Of a DNA stretch of 64,000 nt, positions 18,132 to 26,147 are shown one piece after another. The stretch's first letter is position 1; every line of letters starts with the position of its first letter. Below the pieces are notes generated by a model. That model searched no databases, was not told the origin of the DNA, and was given only the letters and a program-made list of their open reading frames with translations. Made by a program: the position numbers and the translations under genes. The DNA comes from Alloalcanivorax dieselolei B5 (GTDB lineage: Bacteria; Pseudomonadota; Gammaproteobacteria; Pseudomonadales; Alcanivoracaceae): assembly GCF_000300005.1 (NCBI RefSeq), contig NC_018691.1:1550001-1614000 (forward strand), given 5' to 3'.

Positions 18132-18156
18132 AAAATCGCGGCTCGTGAGCCGCGAT
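18130..18156 (-). terminator. Rho-independent terminator of the acyl-CoA dehydrogenase operon
   Basis: ATCGCGGCTC and GAGCCGCGAT (18135-18156) form a 10-bp stem. Read on the minus strand it is followed by six T (complement of 18130-18135), directly overlapping the fadH stop codon. In the plus direction the tail GGTTTATTT is weaker, but bidirectional use is possible. Confidence 0.85.
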
Positions 18157-18159
18157 GGT

Positions 18160-19365
18160 TTATTTCAGTTCTTTCGAACTCAACCCCAGCACCCGCCGGG
18201 CGATCACCAGCTGCTGGATTTGCTGGGTACCTTCGAAGATGTCGAGTATCTTTGAATCGCGGGCCCATTTTTCCAGCAGTTCGTCCTCGGTGTAGCCGAG
18301 GCTACCGGCCAGTTCCACGCAGCGCAGGGTGATATAGTTACCGACGCGGCCGGCCTTGGCTTTGCTGATGGAAGCTTCCAGCGTATTGGCTTTCTTGTTG
18401 TCCGCCATCCAGGCGGCCTTCACCGCCAGCCAATACGCCGCTTCCCAGTCCGCTTCCATTTTGTAGATTTCAGCTTCCACGGCGGAGCAGTTGTCTACCG
18501 GTTTGCCGTAATCGTAGCTCATCTGTTTTTCGAGCAATTCCTTGATGCGTTCCAGTGAGGCCTTGGCGCAACCGATGGCCATGGCGGCGACCAGCGGGCG
18601 GGTGTTGTCGAAGGTCTCCATCACCCCGGCGAAGCCCTTCTTGGTATCGATCTCCGGGCTGCCCAGCAGATTCTCCGCCGGTACCCGGCAATCCACGAAG
18701 TTGATGGCGGCGGTGTCGGAGGCGCGGATGCCGAGCTTTTTCTCCAGGCGGGCCAGTTCCATGCCCGGTGTGCCCCAGTCCACCACGAAGGACTTGATGG
18801 CGGCGCGGCCCAACTGCGGATCCAGGGTCGCCCATACCACCACGCAGTCGGCGCGCTGGCCGGAAGTCACAAAGATTTTCTCGCCGTTAAGAACGTAGTG
18901 ATCGCCATCCTTTTTCGCGGTGGTGCGAATGGCGGCGGAATCGGAACCGCAGCCCGGCTCGGTGATCGCCATGGCCGCCCATTTGCCCTTGAAGCGCTCC
19001 AGTTGTTCGTCGTTGGCGACGGCGGCGATGGCGGCGTTACCCAGGCCCTGGCGGGGCATGGCCAGCAGGAAGCCGGTATCGCCATAGCACATTTCCATGG
19101 CGCCCAGGCAAACGCCCATGTTGGCGCCGTTCTTCACACTGCCGCCGTCTTCCACCTTGCCACTGCCGGTGGTGGCGGCCCCGGCGGAGTTGGCCGGGTC
19201 GCCTTCGTTGAAGCCGTCCAATACGGCGGCCAGCATGTCCAGCTCCTTGGGGTATTCGTGTTCGCCGCGGTCATACTTGCGGGAAATCGGGCGGAGGGTG
19301 CTGCGCGCCACCTGGTAGGCGTTGTTGATCAGCGGTTTGAACTTCTTCGGAATCTCGATATTCAT
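18160..19365 (-). CDS. Acyl-CoA dehydrogenase, catalytic-type subunit
   Basis: A 401-residue acyl-CoA dehydrogenase. Signatures are AITEPGCGSDSAAIRT (FAD/substrate region), GEKIFVTSG, and near the C-terminus KILDIFEGTQQIQQLVIARR, where the Glu of FEGT is the catalytic base position of medium-chain-type enzymes. It should oxidise an acyl-CoA to trans-2-enoyl-CoA, passing electrons to ETF. A strong ribosome site AAGGAGGG precedes ATG 19365. It lies 14 bases downstream of a second acyl-CoA dehydrogenase gene in the same operon; that partner lacks the catalytic Glu, which suggests a heteromeric enzyme. Confidence 0.9.
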   Translation of the reverse strand: MNIEIPKKFKPLINNAYQVARSTLRPISRKYDRGEHEYPKELDMLAAVLDGFNEGDPANSAGAATTGSGKVEDGGSVKNGANMGVCLGAMEMCYGDTGFLLAMPRQGLGNAAIAAVANDEQLERFKGKWAAMAITEPGCGSDSAAIRTTAKKDGDHYVLNGEKIFVTSGQRADCVVVWATLDPQLGRAAIKSFVVDWGTPGMELARLEKKLGIRASDTAAINFVDCRVPAENLLGSPEIDTKKGFAGVMETFDNTRPLVAAMAIGCAKASLERIKELLEKQMSYDYGKPVDNCSAVEAEIYKMEADWEAAYWLAVKAAWMADNKKANTLEASISKAKAGRVGNYITLRCVELAGSLGYTEDELLEKWARDSKILDIFEGTQQIQQLVIARRVLGLSSKELK

Positions 19366-19379
19366 GTGGGTTTCCCTCC

Positions 19380-20687
19380 TTACAGGTGCAGGCCGCCAAA
19401 GGCGACGCCAACGGCACGCAGATCACGGTACCAGCGTTCCACCGGATACTCCTTGGTAAAGCCGTGGCCGCCGAGAAGCTGAACGCCATCGGTGCCGATC
19501 TTCATGGCTTTGTCCTTGACCAGAGTACGGGCCAGATGAGCTTCGCGGCGGAACGATTTGCCCTGTTCGGCGCGACAGGCCGCGCGGTAGGTAAGCATAC
19601 GCATGGCATCCAGTTCGATGGCCATGTCGGCGATCATGAAGGCCACCGCCTGACGGTGGCTGATCGGCTCACCGAAAGCGGTACGCTCATTACAGTAAGG
19701 GACCACATAATCCAGTACCGCCTGGGCGGTGCCGATGGCCAGAGCGCACCAGGCCAGAGTGCCGAGGTCGACGAAGGCACGATAATCAAACTCCTCGTCG
19801 CCCAGGCGATTCTGTTCCGGGACCCTGACTTCATCGAGGCGCAGCGGCCGCTGGGCGCTGGCGCGAATCCCCATGGCGGGATCCTCTCCCACGGTCAGTC
19901 CCTGGGTGCCACCTTCGACGATGAACACCGCCGGCCCTTCCTCGGTGGCCGCCGCCACCAGGAACAGCTCGGCTTCCGCGGCCAGCGGAACCAGGGACTT
20001 CTCACCGTTGATGACCCAGTCGTCGCCATCGCGGGTGGCGTGGGTGTTCAGCGCCATGGGATCGAACAGCGGGCGCGGCTCCGTTACCGCGATGGTGGCC
20101 AACGGAGCCTGTTCCTCGGCGAAGCTGCCAAGGTACTTGTCCTGTTGTGTGGCCGTGCCCCAGCGGGTCAGGGCATTGGCGACGCCCATGGGCGCCAGAA
20201 TCGCCACCGCCTGGCCCATGTCGCCCCAACTCAGATCCTCGGCCACCAGCATGCTGGTGACGGTGGTGCTTTCATTGGCGGCGCCGCCGAGCGCTTCGGG
20301 GACGGCGAAGAAATTCAAACCCAGTTCCCGCGCCTGGCCCAGCACCTCTTCGGCGATCCCCTGGTCATGATCAGCCCGTTCGGCCTGTTCCCTCAGTACC
20401 TCGCCGGCGAAAGCCCGCACGCTGTCACGGATCATCTGCTGCTCTTCGGTGATATTGAGATCGAACAGATCGGTGGTGGTGCCCGGCGCGTTGAGGCGCT
20501 CGGGCCGGTCCACTTTACGGGCGGACTTGAAGGCGCGGGCGGAGGTGGTGAGTACCTGGAAACCGCCTTTGGTCAGGCGATAGGCCAGCCGCTCGGCGGT
20601 ATGGCGCATACCCAGCCGGTCCAGCAGCTCGGAGGACGCCAGACGGTTAAGGGCGGTGAGTGCGTAGCCAATAGCATCTTTGGCCAT
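19380..20687 (-). CDS. Acyl-CoA dehydrogenase-like protein lacking the catalytic Glu
   Basis: A 435-residue protein with acyl-CoA dehydrogenase domains: an N-terminal helical part (FDLNITEEQQMIRDSVRAFA, about residues 74-93), IAVTEPRPLFDPMALNTHAT, and VQLLGGHGFTKEYPVERWYRDLRA at the C-terminus. In active family members the sequence after RDLRA continues with the EGT motif carrying the catalytic Glu; here it ends RAVGVAFGGLHL and stops. About 70 extra residues precede the usual N-terminus. It is the first gene of the operon with the 401-residue dehydrogenase. A non-catalytic partner subunit, as in two-gene heteromeric dehydrogenases of actinobacterial steroid degradation, is a reasonable inference. 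Confidence 0.85.
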   Translation of the reverse strand: MAKDAIGYALTALNRLASSELLDRLGMRHTAERLAYRLTKGGFQVLTTSARAFKSARKVDRPERLNAPGTTTDLFDLNITEEQQMIRDSVRAFAGEVLREQAERADHDQGIAEEVLGQARELGLNFFAVPEALGGAANESTTVTSMLVAEDLSWGDMGQAVAILAPMGVANALTRWGTATQQDKYLGSFAEEQAPLATIAVTEPRPLFDPMALNTHATRDGDDWVINGEKSLVPLAAEAELFLVAAATEEGPAVFIVEGGTQGLTVGEDPAMGIRASAQRPLRLDEVRVPEQNRLGDEEFDYRAFVDLGTLAWCALAIGTAQAVLDYVVPYCNERTAFGEPISHRQAVAFMIADMAIELDAMRMLTYRAACRAEQGKSFRREAHLARTLVKDKAMKIGTDGVQLLGGHGFTKEYPVERWYRDLRAVGVAFGGLHL

Positions 20688-20851
20688 GAGAATCCCCGTG
20701 GTCGTTATCGAATGACCCGATTATGGGGCAGGCGGCCTCTAAGGGATTGACTGCCTCGACCAGGGACGGCGGCAGCGCAGCCGCGACAGTGACCGAGCAG
20801 TCTTGACGCTGACGGATTCGGGGCTGCCGGGCAGGGGGGCTAGAGGGAGAC

Positions 20852-20976
20852 TCCATCGGGGGCACGGGTCTGCACGGAGGTCTTCCGGGATCGCTGTAAA
20901 TACATCCCTGTAAGCTCCCGGTTTGACGTCCCTGTCAAACAGGGTCCCGGAAGGCCTCCGTACAGACCCGCTTCGA
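20852..20976. repeat. Complete hairpin repeat element (copy 3)
   Basis: Outer arms at 20865-20890 and 20945-20970 are complementary at 24 of 26 positions (CGGGTCTGCACGG against its complement). The loop has the core AAATACATCCCTGTAAGCT and an inner hairpin at 20922-20939 with stems TTTGAC/GTCAAA around GTCCCT. The right border CGCTTCGAG is shared with the 8.5 kb copy; the left half is shared with the truncated 1.4 kb copy. Confidence 0.85.
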
Positions 20977-21137
20977 GTGAACCGCCGCGTTCCGGGTTTC
21001 CAACAACGACGAGCCTTTCGGGAGAGGGGAGATGAAGCCCTCGATCCCTGTGTGATGGTTTGGAAGTAGTCATAAGGGCTTCGCTGTCCCTGATGGAGAG
21101 TCATGTCGTTACCCTCTAAATCAGCGCGCTGAACCAC

Positions 21138-21169
21138 AAAAAAAGCCCGGCGCGAAGGCCGGGCTTTTT
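21138..21169. terminator. Bidirectional rho-independent terminator after ompA
   Basis: AAAAAGCCCGGC (21140-21151) pairs with GCCGGGCTTTTT (21158-21169) around a GCGAAG loop. Runs of A and T on both sides allow function in both directions. It lies 38 bases after the OmpA stop. Confidence 0.93.
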
Positions 21170-21206
21170 CCAAGAGTCGAGGACTCTCTGTTTGAAGCGG
21201 TTCCGA

Positions 21207-22376
21207 TTAATCCTGGAACTGAGCTTCTTTCACGGTCGCTTTCATGATCGCTTCCACGCGACGGTTCTGAGCGCGGCCATCGCGAGTGCTGTTGTCAGCA
21301 ATCGGTTTGGCTTCGCCGTAACCTTCGGCGGTGATGCGGCTGTTGTCCACGTTGAAGTGGTTAACCAGCACGTCTTTCACGGCGTTGGCACGCTGCTGGG
21401 ACAGTTTCTGGTTGTAGCCTTCCGGACCGGTGCTGTCGGTGTGACCTTCCAGAACCAGGTTCGCGGACGGGTACTCGCGCATGCGGGTAGCCAGGCCTTC
21501 CAGCTCGGGGTAGGAGGTTTGACGAACAACCGCCTTGTCGAACTCGAATTCCACGTACAGGGTTTCTTTAATGTCTTCGGTCAGGTAGAGCTGGCAGCCC
21601 ACCTCGTCGACTTTCGCGCCTGCCGGGGTGTTCGGGCACTGGTCAGCGCTGTTCGGTACGCCGTCGCCGTCGTCGTCCAGCTCACAACCGCGGGCATCGA
21701 CTACCGCACCGGCCGGAGTGTTCGGGCATTGATCACGATCATCCGGAACACCGTCGCCATCGCTGTCGGTGGCCACGTCGGTTACCGGAGCCGGCTTGGC
21801 AGCGCTGGAAGCGCCGATCAGCAGGTTCAGGCCGGCATAGATCTGACCGTCCCAACGTTCACTGCGGAAGCTGTAGGTCGGGCGAGCGCCTACGTCCAGC
21901 AGGAAGTTGCGAGCCAGCGCGGTTTGCACACCGAATTCAACACCACCAACGGCTTCTTTGAAATCGTTGCTGCTTTCGCTGTTGAACTCAGTACGGGTTT
22001 CACCGGCGTTCAAACCGACGTAGGTTTCGAACGGGGAAGCGTCACCACGGAAGTGCTTGCGCAGGCTGACGAAGTTGTTGCGCAGGTCCACGCTGTTGTA
22101 GTTGTTGCGTTCCCACCATGCCTGGATAGACCAGTCACGGTTGAAGCGGTAACCAAGTTGAGCGCCCGGCAGGGTCACGGTATCGGTGCTAACACCGGGC
22201 ACGTTGTCGTCAATATACCCGTCACCCTCGTAGTGATCGCCGATATCCATCCAGCTTTGGCTGACGTGACCACCGAGGTAGAAATACCGATCGGGGATAT
22301 CCGCGGCCGTAGCGACACTCGCAACGGATACGGATGCCAGTGCGATGCTGGAGGCAAGAAAATGTTTAGCGTCCAT
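21207..22376 (-). CDS. OprF-like OmpA-family outer-membrane protein
   Basis: A 389-residue protein. A signal peptide covers about residues 1-24 (ASVATAA then DIPDRYF). The N-terminal ~180 residues fit an eight-stranded barrel. Two thrombospondin type-3-like calcium loops follow (DGDGVPDDRDQCPNTPAG and DGDGVPNSADQCPNTPAG). The C-terminal OmpA domain binds peptidoglycan: LVLEGHTDSTGPEGYN, LSQQRANAVKDVL, and AQNRRVEAIM. It tethers the outer membrane to the cell wall and may act as a low-efficiency porin, like OprF. The start at 22376 is fixed by AGGAAGGAG just upstream. An AT-rich leader of about 180 bases separates it from the next gene, and it has its own terminator, so it is monocistronic. 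Confidence 0.93.
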   Translation of the reverse strand: MDAKHFLASSIALASVSVASVATAADIPDRYFYLGGHVSQSWMDIGDHYEGDGYIDDNVPGVSTDTVTLPGAQLGYRFNRDWSIQAWWERNNYNSVDLRNNFVSLRKHFRGDASPFETYVGLNAGETRTEFNSESSNDFKEAVGGVEFGVQTALARNFLLDVGARPTYSFRSERWDGQIYAGLNLLIGASSAAKPAPVTDVATDSDGDGVPDDRDQCPNTPAGAVVDARGCELDDDGDGVPNSADQCPNTPAGAKVDEVGCQLYLTEDIKETLYVEFEFDKAVVRQTSYPELEGLATRMREYPSANLVLEGHTDSTGPEGYNQKLSQQRANAVKDVLVNHFNVDNSRITAEGYGEAKPIADNSTRDGRAQNRRVEAIMKATVKEAQFQD

Positions 22377-22563
22377 AACTCCTTCCTTTTTATCGTGTAG
22401 GCAGAACAAACACTGGAACAGTTTGTCATGCATATTTTAGGAGTAAATGGGGCGGCGCTTATTAATAAGAAAATTTACAAACACATGTCATACAGCGACA
22501 TGAAAAGCGTCAGTTTGTTAATGATTGGTACTAGAAGATTGCATTTTATATAGGTAATTAAGG

Positions 22564-23331
22564 TTAGTTTTGGTCGGCGCGTTGACGGAGATCATTCCGG
22601 CTTTGATATAGCGTGTAGTCGGCCTCATTCAGTAGAGCGTTCAGATTGGGGCCGGTGTTCTCCGTACTGGCCACCCCCAGACGAATTTCAAACTGGAGGC
22701 TGTCCTCGATCCCCGGCACCTGCATGCTGGTGACCAGCGCGCGCAGGCCCTCCGCCATATGGAGGGCATCGTGCTGGCTGGTATGAGGCAGTACCAGAAG
22801 GAACTGGGCGCCGTCGATGCGTCCGAACAGGTCGCTTTCGCGAATCTTGTCCCGGATGCGGTCGGCGAAAACCCGCAGCAGGCGATCGGCGGCGCGGCGG
22901 CCGTGACGGTCGGCCAGATCGGTGAAATCGGCGACATCCAAAAGTAAAACGGACACCACGTAATCGTGGCGCTGGCTCAGGGAAAGTTCACGTTCCAGCA
23001 TGCCCAGCAAGTGCGGACGATTGAACAAACCGGTGAGATGATCTTCGCGAACCTGTTGCCGCAGAGCGCGATTTTCCCGTCGCAGTGAGGACAGGCGCAA
23101 CAACAACGGATAGCCCAGAGGGGGGAGCAGCAGCAGGGGAATCAACAGGGCCAGGCAGATCGCGGACAGCCAGTCCCGTTCACCGGTAAGTAAGACGCCG
23201 ATGCTGGTGATCAGAGAGGACAGCAGCAAACCGCAAAAGGTGATCAGCGCGGTCATGCGCAGGGCATAGAAGCGGTCCCCGGCGCCGACCGGTGTCGGCG
23301 AATCCAAATGATCACTATGAGCCGACGCCAT
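22564..23331 (-). CDS. Membrane protein with degenerate GGDEF domain and intact I-site
   Basis: A 255-residue protein. Two transmembrane helices lie at about residues 25-50 and 56-78, followed by a short coiled segment and a GGDEF domain (DHLTGLFNR, VSVLLLDVADFTDLAD). At the active site the sequence is RIDGAQFLLVL, so GGDEF is replaced by DGAQF and cyclase activity is unlikely. Exactly five residues upstream lies RESD, matching the RxxD inhibitory site that binds c-di-GMP. A role as a membrane c-di-GMP receptor is inferred. The gene downstream of it in transcription order is ompA (187 bases), the one upstream encodes another degenerate GGDEF protein. Confidence 0.83.
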   Translation of the reverse strand: MASAHSDHLDSPTPVGAGDRFYALRMTALITFCGLLLSSLITSIGVLLTGERDWLSAICLALLIPLLLLPPLGYPLLLRLSSLRRENRALRQQVREDHLTGLFNRPHLLGMLERELSLSQRHDYVVSVLLLDVADFTDLADRHGRRAADRLLRVFADRIRDKIRESDLFGRIDGAQFLLVLPHTSQHDALHMAEGLRALVTSMQVPGIEDSLQFEIRLGVASTENTGPNLNALLNEADYTLYQSRNDLRQRADQN

Positions 23332-23415
23332 GGTTTTCCCCCAAAAAAACGATTATTTCTTAGAAGCTGAGAGTATCCGGTCAGGTGGGGGCGGGTGCAA
23401 GTTCCCGGGCGTGAC

Positions 23416-23464
23416 CCGGCATCTCCCTCAGCAGGACGCACCACTTGGTAGAGGGAGATGCCGG
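23416..23464. repeat. Inverted repeat between two GGDEF genes
   Basis: CCGGCATCTCCCTC (23416-23429) is perfectly complementary to GAGGGAGATGCCGG (23451-23464), with a 21-base loop. A small hairpin (CCGGATGAAGTCCGG, 23461-23475) overlaps its right arm. No T-run follows, so it may be a repeat or a transcript-stabilising hairpin and not a classical terminator. Confidence 0.6.
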
Positions 23465-23497
23465 ATGAAGTCCGGCATGACGTTTTCCAAAGGCTCC

Positions 23498-24373
23498 TTA
23501 ATGGACCGCGCTGTGCAACAGCACCTCGGGCTGGAGAACACCGGAATTGAGGATCAGGCTTTCCGGCTCGCACACCACCGACAGATCCTTGGCGGCGAGG
23601 GCGTCGAGGATACGCGCGCGCATGCGCAGGCTCTGCATTATCGAGGTTTCCGCGAGCAGTATCGCGAACTGGCCATGGCCGAGATAGGCCACCATGTCCT
23701 GTTCGCGCACCAGGGCGGCGAGGGAGTCGGCCAGCCGCTGCCGGCGGTCGCACCGTTCCAGGCCGGTGCCGTGCAAACGCAGAATAGTAGCGCCGAGACC
23801 GTAGTTGCGGCAGCGCTGGCGTTCTTTTTCCAGAATCCGGGACCAACCGGTGACATCGAGAATGCCGGTATCCGGATCGCGGCCGTCATCTTCGAGAAAG
23901 TCACTGACCCTTTGCTGGTTGAGCAGCGAAAGGTTCCACGACAGGGCGGTTTCCAGCAGGAACGCCTGACGTTGCAAAGAAGGAAGCAATTGCTCGGTCA
24001 GATGGGGCTGCGGTTCCGGATCCAGCGCGCAAAGCACGGCGAGCAGACGATCTCCGTCGCCGTACAGCGGCAGGCGCAGACAGGCTCCGACTTTCATCGG
24101 TCGATTCACCGGGTAGGGCGGTGAATGGGCTTCGGCGTCCAGCAGCACGCCGGCGTTGGTGTGGATTGACGGCCCGGTTCGGCCACGGGCTTCCGGCCAT
24201 CTGAAGTGCTCGCCAATGGTTAAAGCATAGCCGCTGCCGTTGCTGCGCAGCAGGCGCCAATCGTCGCCGGTTTTACGAATCAGCATCCACAGGGACAGGC
24301 CATAGCGTTCGCGCAGATCCCGTAGCTGAGTATCGACAAACCGGTGGAATGAGTGTGTTTTCCCCCACAACAT
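23498..24373 (-). CDS. GAF-like sensor with degenerate, shortened GGDEF domain
   Basis: A 291-residue soluble protein. The first ~150 residues look like a GAF-type sensor (SLWMLIRKTGDDWRLL, GACLRLPLYGDGDRLLAVLC). A GGDEF-related domain begins at DPDTGILDVTGW. The active-site stretch reads YLGHGQFAILL, so GGDEF is replaced by GHGQF. An RxxD motif (REQD) lies exactly five residues upstream, as in an I-site. The domain is shorter than a normal GGDEF after this point. Catalysis is unlikely; c-di-GMP binding is possible. No good ribosome site precedes ATG 24373. It shares orientation and degeneracy pattern with the next gene. Confidence 0.75.
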   Translation of the reverse strand: MLWGKTHSFHRFVDTQLRDLRERYGLSLWMLIRKTGDDWRLLRSNGSGYALTIGEHFRWPEARGRTGPSIHTNAGVLLDAEAHSPPYPVNRPMKVGACLRLPLYGDGDRLLAVLCALDPEPQPHLTEQLLPSLQRQAFLLETALSWNLSLLNQQRVSDFLEDDGRDPDTGILDVTGWSRILEKERQRCRNYGLGATILRLHGTGLERCDRRQRLADSLAALVREQDMVAYLGHGQFAILLAETSIMQSLRMRARILDALAAKDLSVVCEPESLILNSGVLQPEVLLHSAVH

Positions 24374-24720
24374 AATTAAACACCGCTTGCTTGTGATATT
24401 TTTTGTATATTGTGGGGTGGAAGCCGTTTCCTGACAACCGTCACTTTCGGTCTCCGCGAAATGCCTGGCCCGGTGGCGACGTTATTACCTCCGCCGGCCG
24501 GATACTCGAGGCCGCGCCCCCCAAAATGCGTCGCGTTCACTCTCGAAGCCAAGGATCCGCCTACCCCACAACACCCGTTTTACGTTCGGCATCGTTCGAG
24601 CCGCAAATATCGCCATTCCGGGGAGTATTTCCCTGGAACCGGACGGGATAGTGGCAAAAACGATCGCCTCCTGCGCCGGGCGGCATCACAACTTCCACGA
24701 ATTGGGGATGCGCACCGGCG
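24374..24720. other. 347-base intergenic stretch, no convincing gene
   Basis: The left end is AT-rich (around 24371-24415) and probably holds the promoter of the sensor gene read leftwards. The remainder is GC-rich. Open frames on the plus strand are proline- and arginine-rich, lack ribosome sites and resemble no family. No terminator with a T-run was seen for the transporter gene that ends at 24721. Confidence 0.55.
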
Positions 24721-26103
24721 TTAGCCGCCTCCCCCGGCGTCCTTACGGAAATAACGCCGCGCCGCCTGGTTCACCTTGGGTGCCAGCGCCAGAGAAGCGG
24801 TCATGGTGGGGATCGCCATGAGTGCATACATGGTGTCCACCACACTGATCACCGTATTCAGCGATGCAATGGCGCCGAGTACTATTAAAAAAAGGTAAAA
24901 CCATACGTAATGATGCTGATGGCGGGCCCCGATCATGAATCCCAGGCATTTGCTGCCGTAGTACCAGAACGTCAGCACCGTGCTGAACGCCAGCACACTC
25001 ACTGTCAGCGCCATGACCACCGAGCCGGCCTCGTCGAACAGGCTGCCGAAGGCCGCGGCGGTCAGCGAGACGCCGTCATTGTCGCCGCTGGTCCAGACGC
25101 CGCTGATCAGAATCACCAAAGCGGTGCAGGTGCACACCACCAGGGTGTCGATAATCGGGCCGAGCATGGCCACCAGCCCCTCGCTGACCGGTTCGCGGGT
25201 GCGGGCGGCGCCATGGGCCATGGCTTCGGTGCCGATGCCGGCCTCGTTGGAGAACGCGGCGCGGCGGACGCCGGTGATGATCATCGCGCCAATGGCGCCG
25301 CCGACCACCGCCTGCCCGGTGAAGGCGTCGACGACGATCAACTCCAGGGCGGGAAGAATCCGGTCGCTGTTGCTGATCAGCACCACGCCGGTGAGGCTCA
25401 GATAGCTGAGTACCATGGCCGGCACCAGGGTGGAGGTGACTCGCGCCAGACGCGGCAGTTTGCCGGCCACCACTCCCAGCACCAGGATCGCCAGCAGCGC
25501 CCCGAGTCCGAGGTCGAACAAAAAGTGCTGGTCATCGGTGGTCCAGCCGGCCGGTGTGGCGATCACATCCCGTACCACCTGGACCAGTTGATTGACCTGG
25601 AAGATCGGCATGGTGCCGAGCAGGCCGGCGAAGGCGAAGAAGTAAGCCAGCGGGCGCCAGCGCCGCCCCATGCCTTCGCGGATAATGTACATCGGGCCGC
25701 CCTGAAGCGTGCCTTCGCTGTCCTTGCCCCGGTACATCACCGCCAGGGTGCAGGTGTAGAATTTGGTGGCGATACCGAGCAGGGCGCTCATCCACATCCA
25801 GAATATGGCGCCCGGACCGCCGGTGGCGATGGCGACCGCCACACCACCCACGTTGCCCATGCCCAGAGTGCCGGACAACGCCGTGCTCAGGGCCTGAAAA
25901 TGGGACAGCGAGCCTTGGTCGTCACGGTCCGGTGGCTTGAACAGCAGGCGCAGGCCCCGGCCGAGATGGCGATAGGGCAGCAGGCGGGAATAAAGCAGGA
26001 AGAACAGGCCGCCGCCCACCAGCAACGTGACCAGTGGTGGGCCCCAGACAAAGCCGACGATCTTCCCCAGTACCAGTTCGAGTTGTGATTCTGATTCACC
26101 CAT
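24721..26103 (-). CDS. Alanine/glycine:cation symporter family (AGCS) transporter
   Basis: A 460-residue integral membrane protein with about 10-11 hydrophobic segments. Family signatures include GTLGMGNVGGVAVAIATGGP (about residues 80-99, the sodium and substrate region), FWMWMSALLGIATKF, and RAAFSNEAGIGTEAMAH. It imports small neutral amino acids with Na+ or H+. I start at ATG 26103 (MGESESQ); an upstream in-frame start at 26145 has weaker support. It follows the GlxA-type regulator by 44 bases on the same strand, so the two are probably an operon and the regulator may control uptake of an amino acid or a related amine. Confidence 0.9.
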   Translation of the reverse strand: MGESESQLELVLGKIVGFVWGPPLVTLLVGGGLFFLLYSRLLPYRHLGRGLRLLFKPPDRDDQGSLSHFQALSTALSGTLGMGNVGGVAVAIATGGPGAIFWMWMSALLGIATKFYTCTLAVMYRGKDSEGTLQGGPMYIIREGMGRRWRPLAYFFAFAGLLGTMPIFQVNQLVQVVRDVIATPAGWTTDDQHFLFDLGLGALLAILVLGVVAGKLPRLARVTSTLVPAMVLSYLSLTGVVLISNSDRILPALELIVVDAFTGQAVVGGAIGAMIITGVRRAAFSNEAGIGTEAMAHGAARTREPVSEGLVAMLGPIIDTLVVCTCTALVILISGVWTSGDNDGVSLTAAAFGSLFDEAGSVVMALTVSVLAFSTVLTFWYYGSKCLGFMIGARHQHHYVWFYLFLIVLGAIASLNTVISVVDTMYALMAIPTMTASLALAPKVNQAARRYFRKDAGGGG

Positions 26104-26147
26104 GGAGCCCCACTCTAAGGAGTGAAGCCTGGAATTGCACGCCAAGG

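Larger units (their letters stand above)
20688..21206. other. 519-base intergenic stretch without a gene
   Basis: It lies between the start of the acyl-CoA dehydrogenase operon and the end of the OmpA gene, both read leftwards. It holds a complete hairpin repeat (20852-20976), an inverted 17-mer shared with the 8.5 kb copy (21082-21098) and the OmpA terminator (21138-21169). Short open frames here are made of repeat sequence and have no coding features. The promoter of the dehydrogenase operon must lie at the left end, but no clear hexamers were found. Confidence 0.7.

Noticed and set aside
24410-24724. Possible 104-residue plus-strand gene in the 24.4-24.7 kb gap
   Set aside because: Pro/Arg-rich product, no ribosome site and no recognisable pattern; it even runs into the end of the transporter gene.
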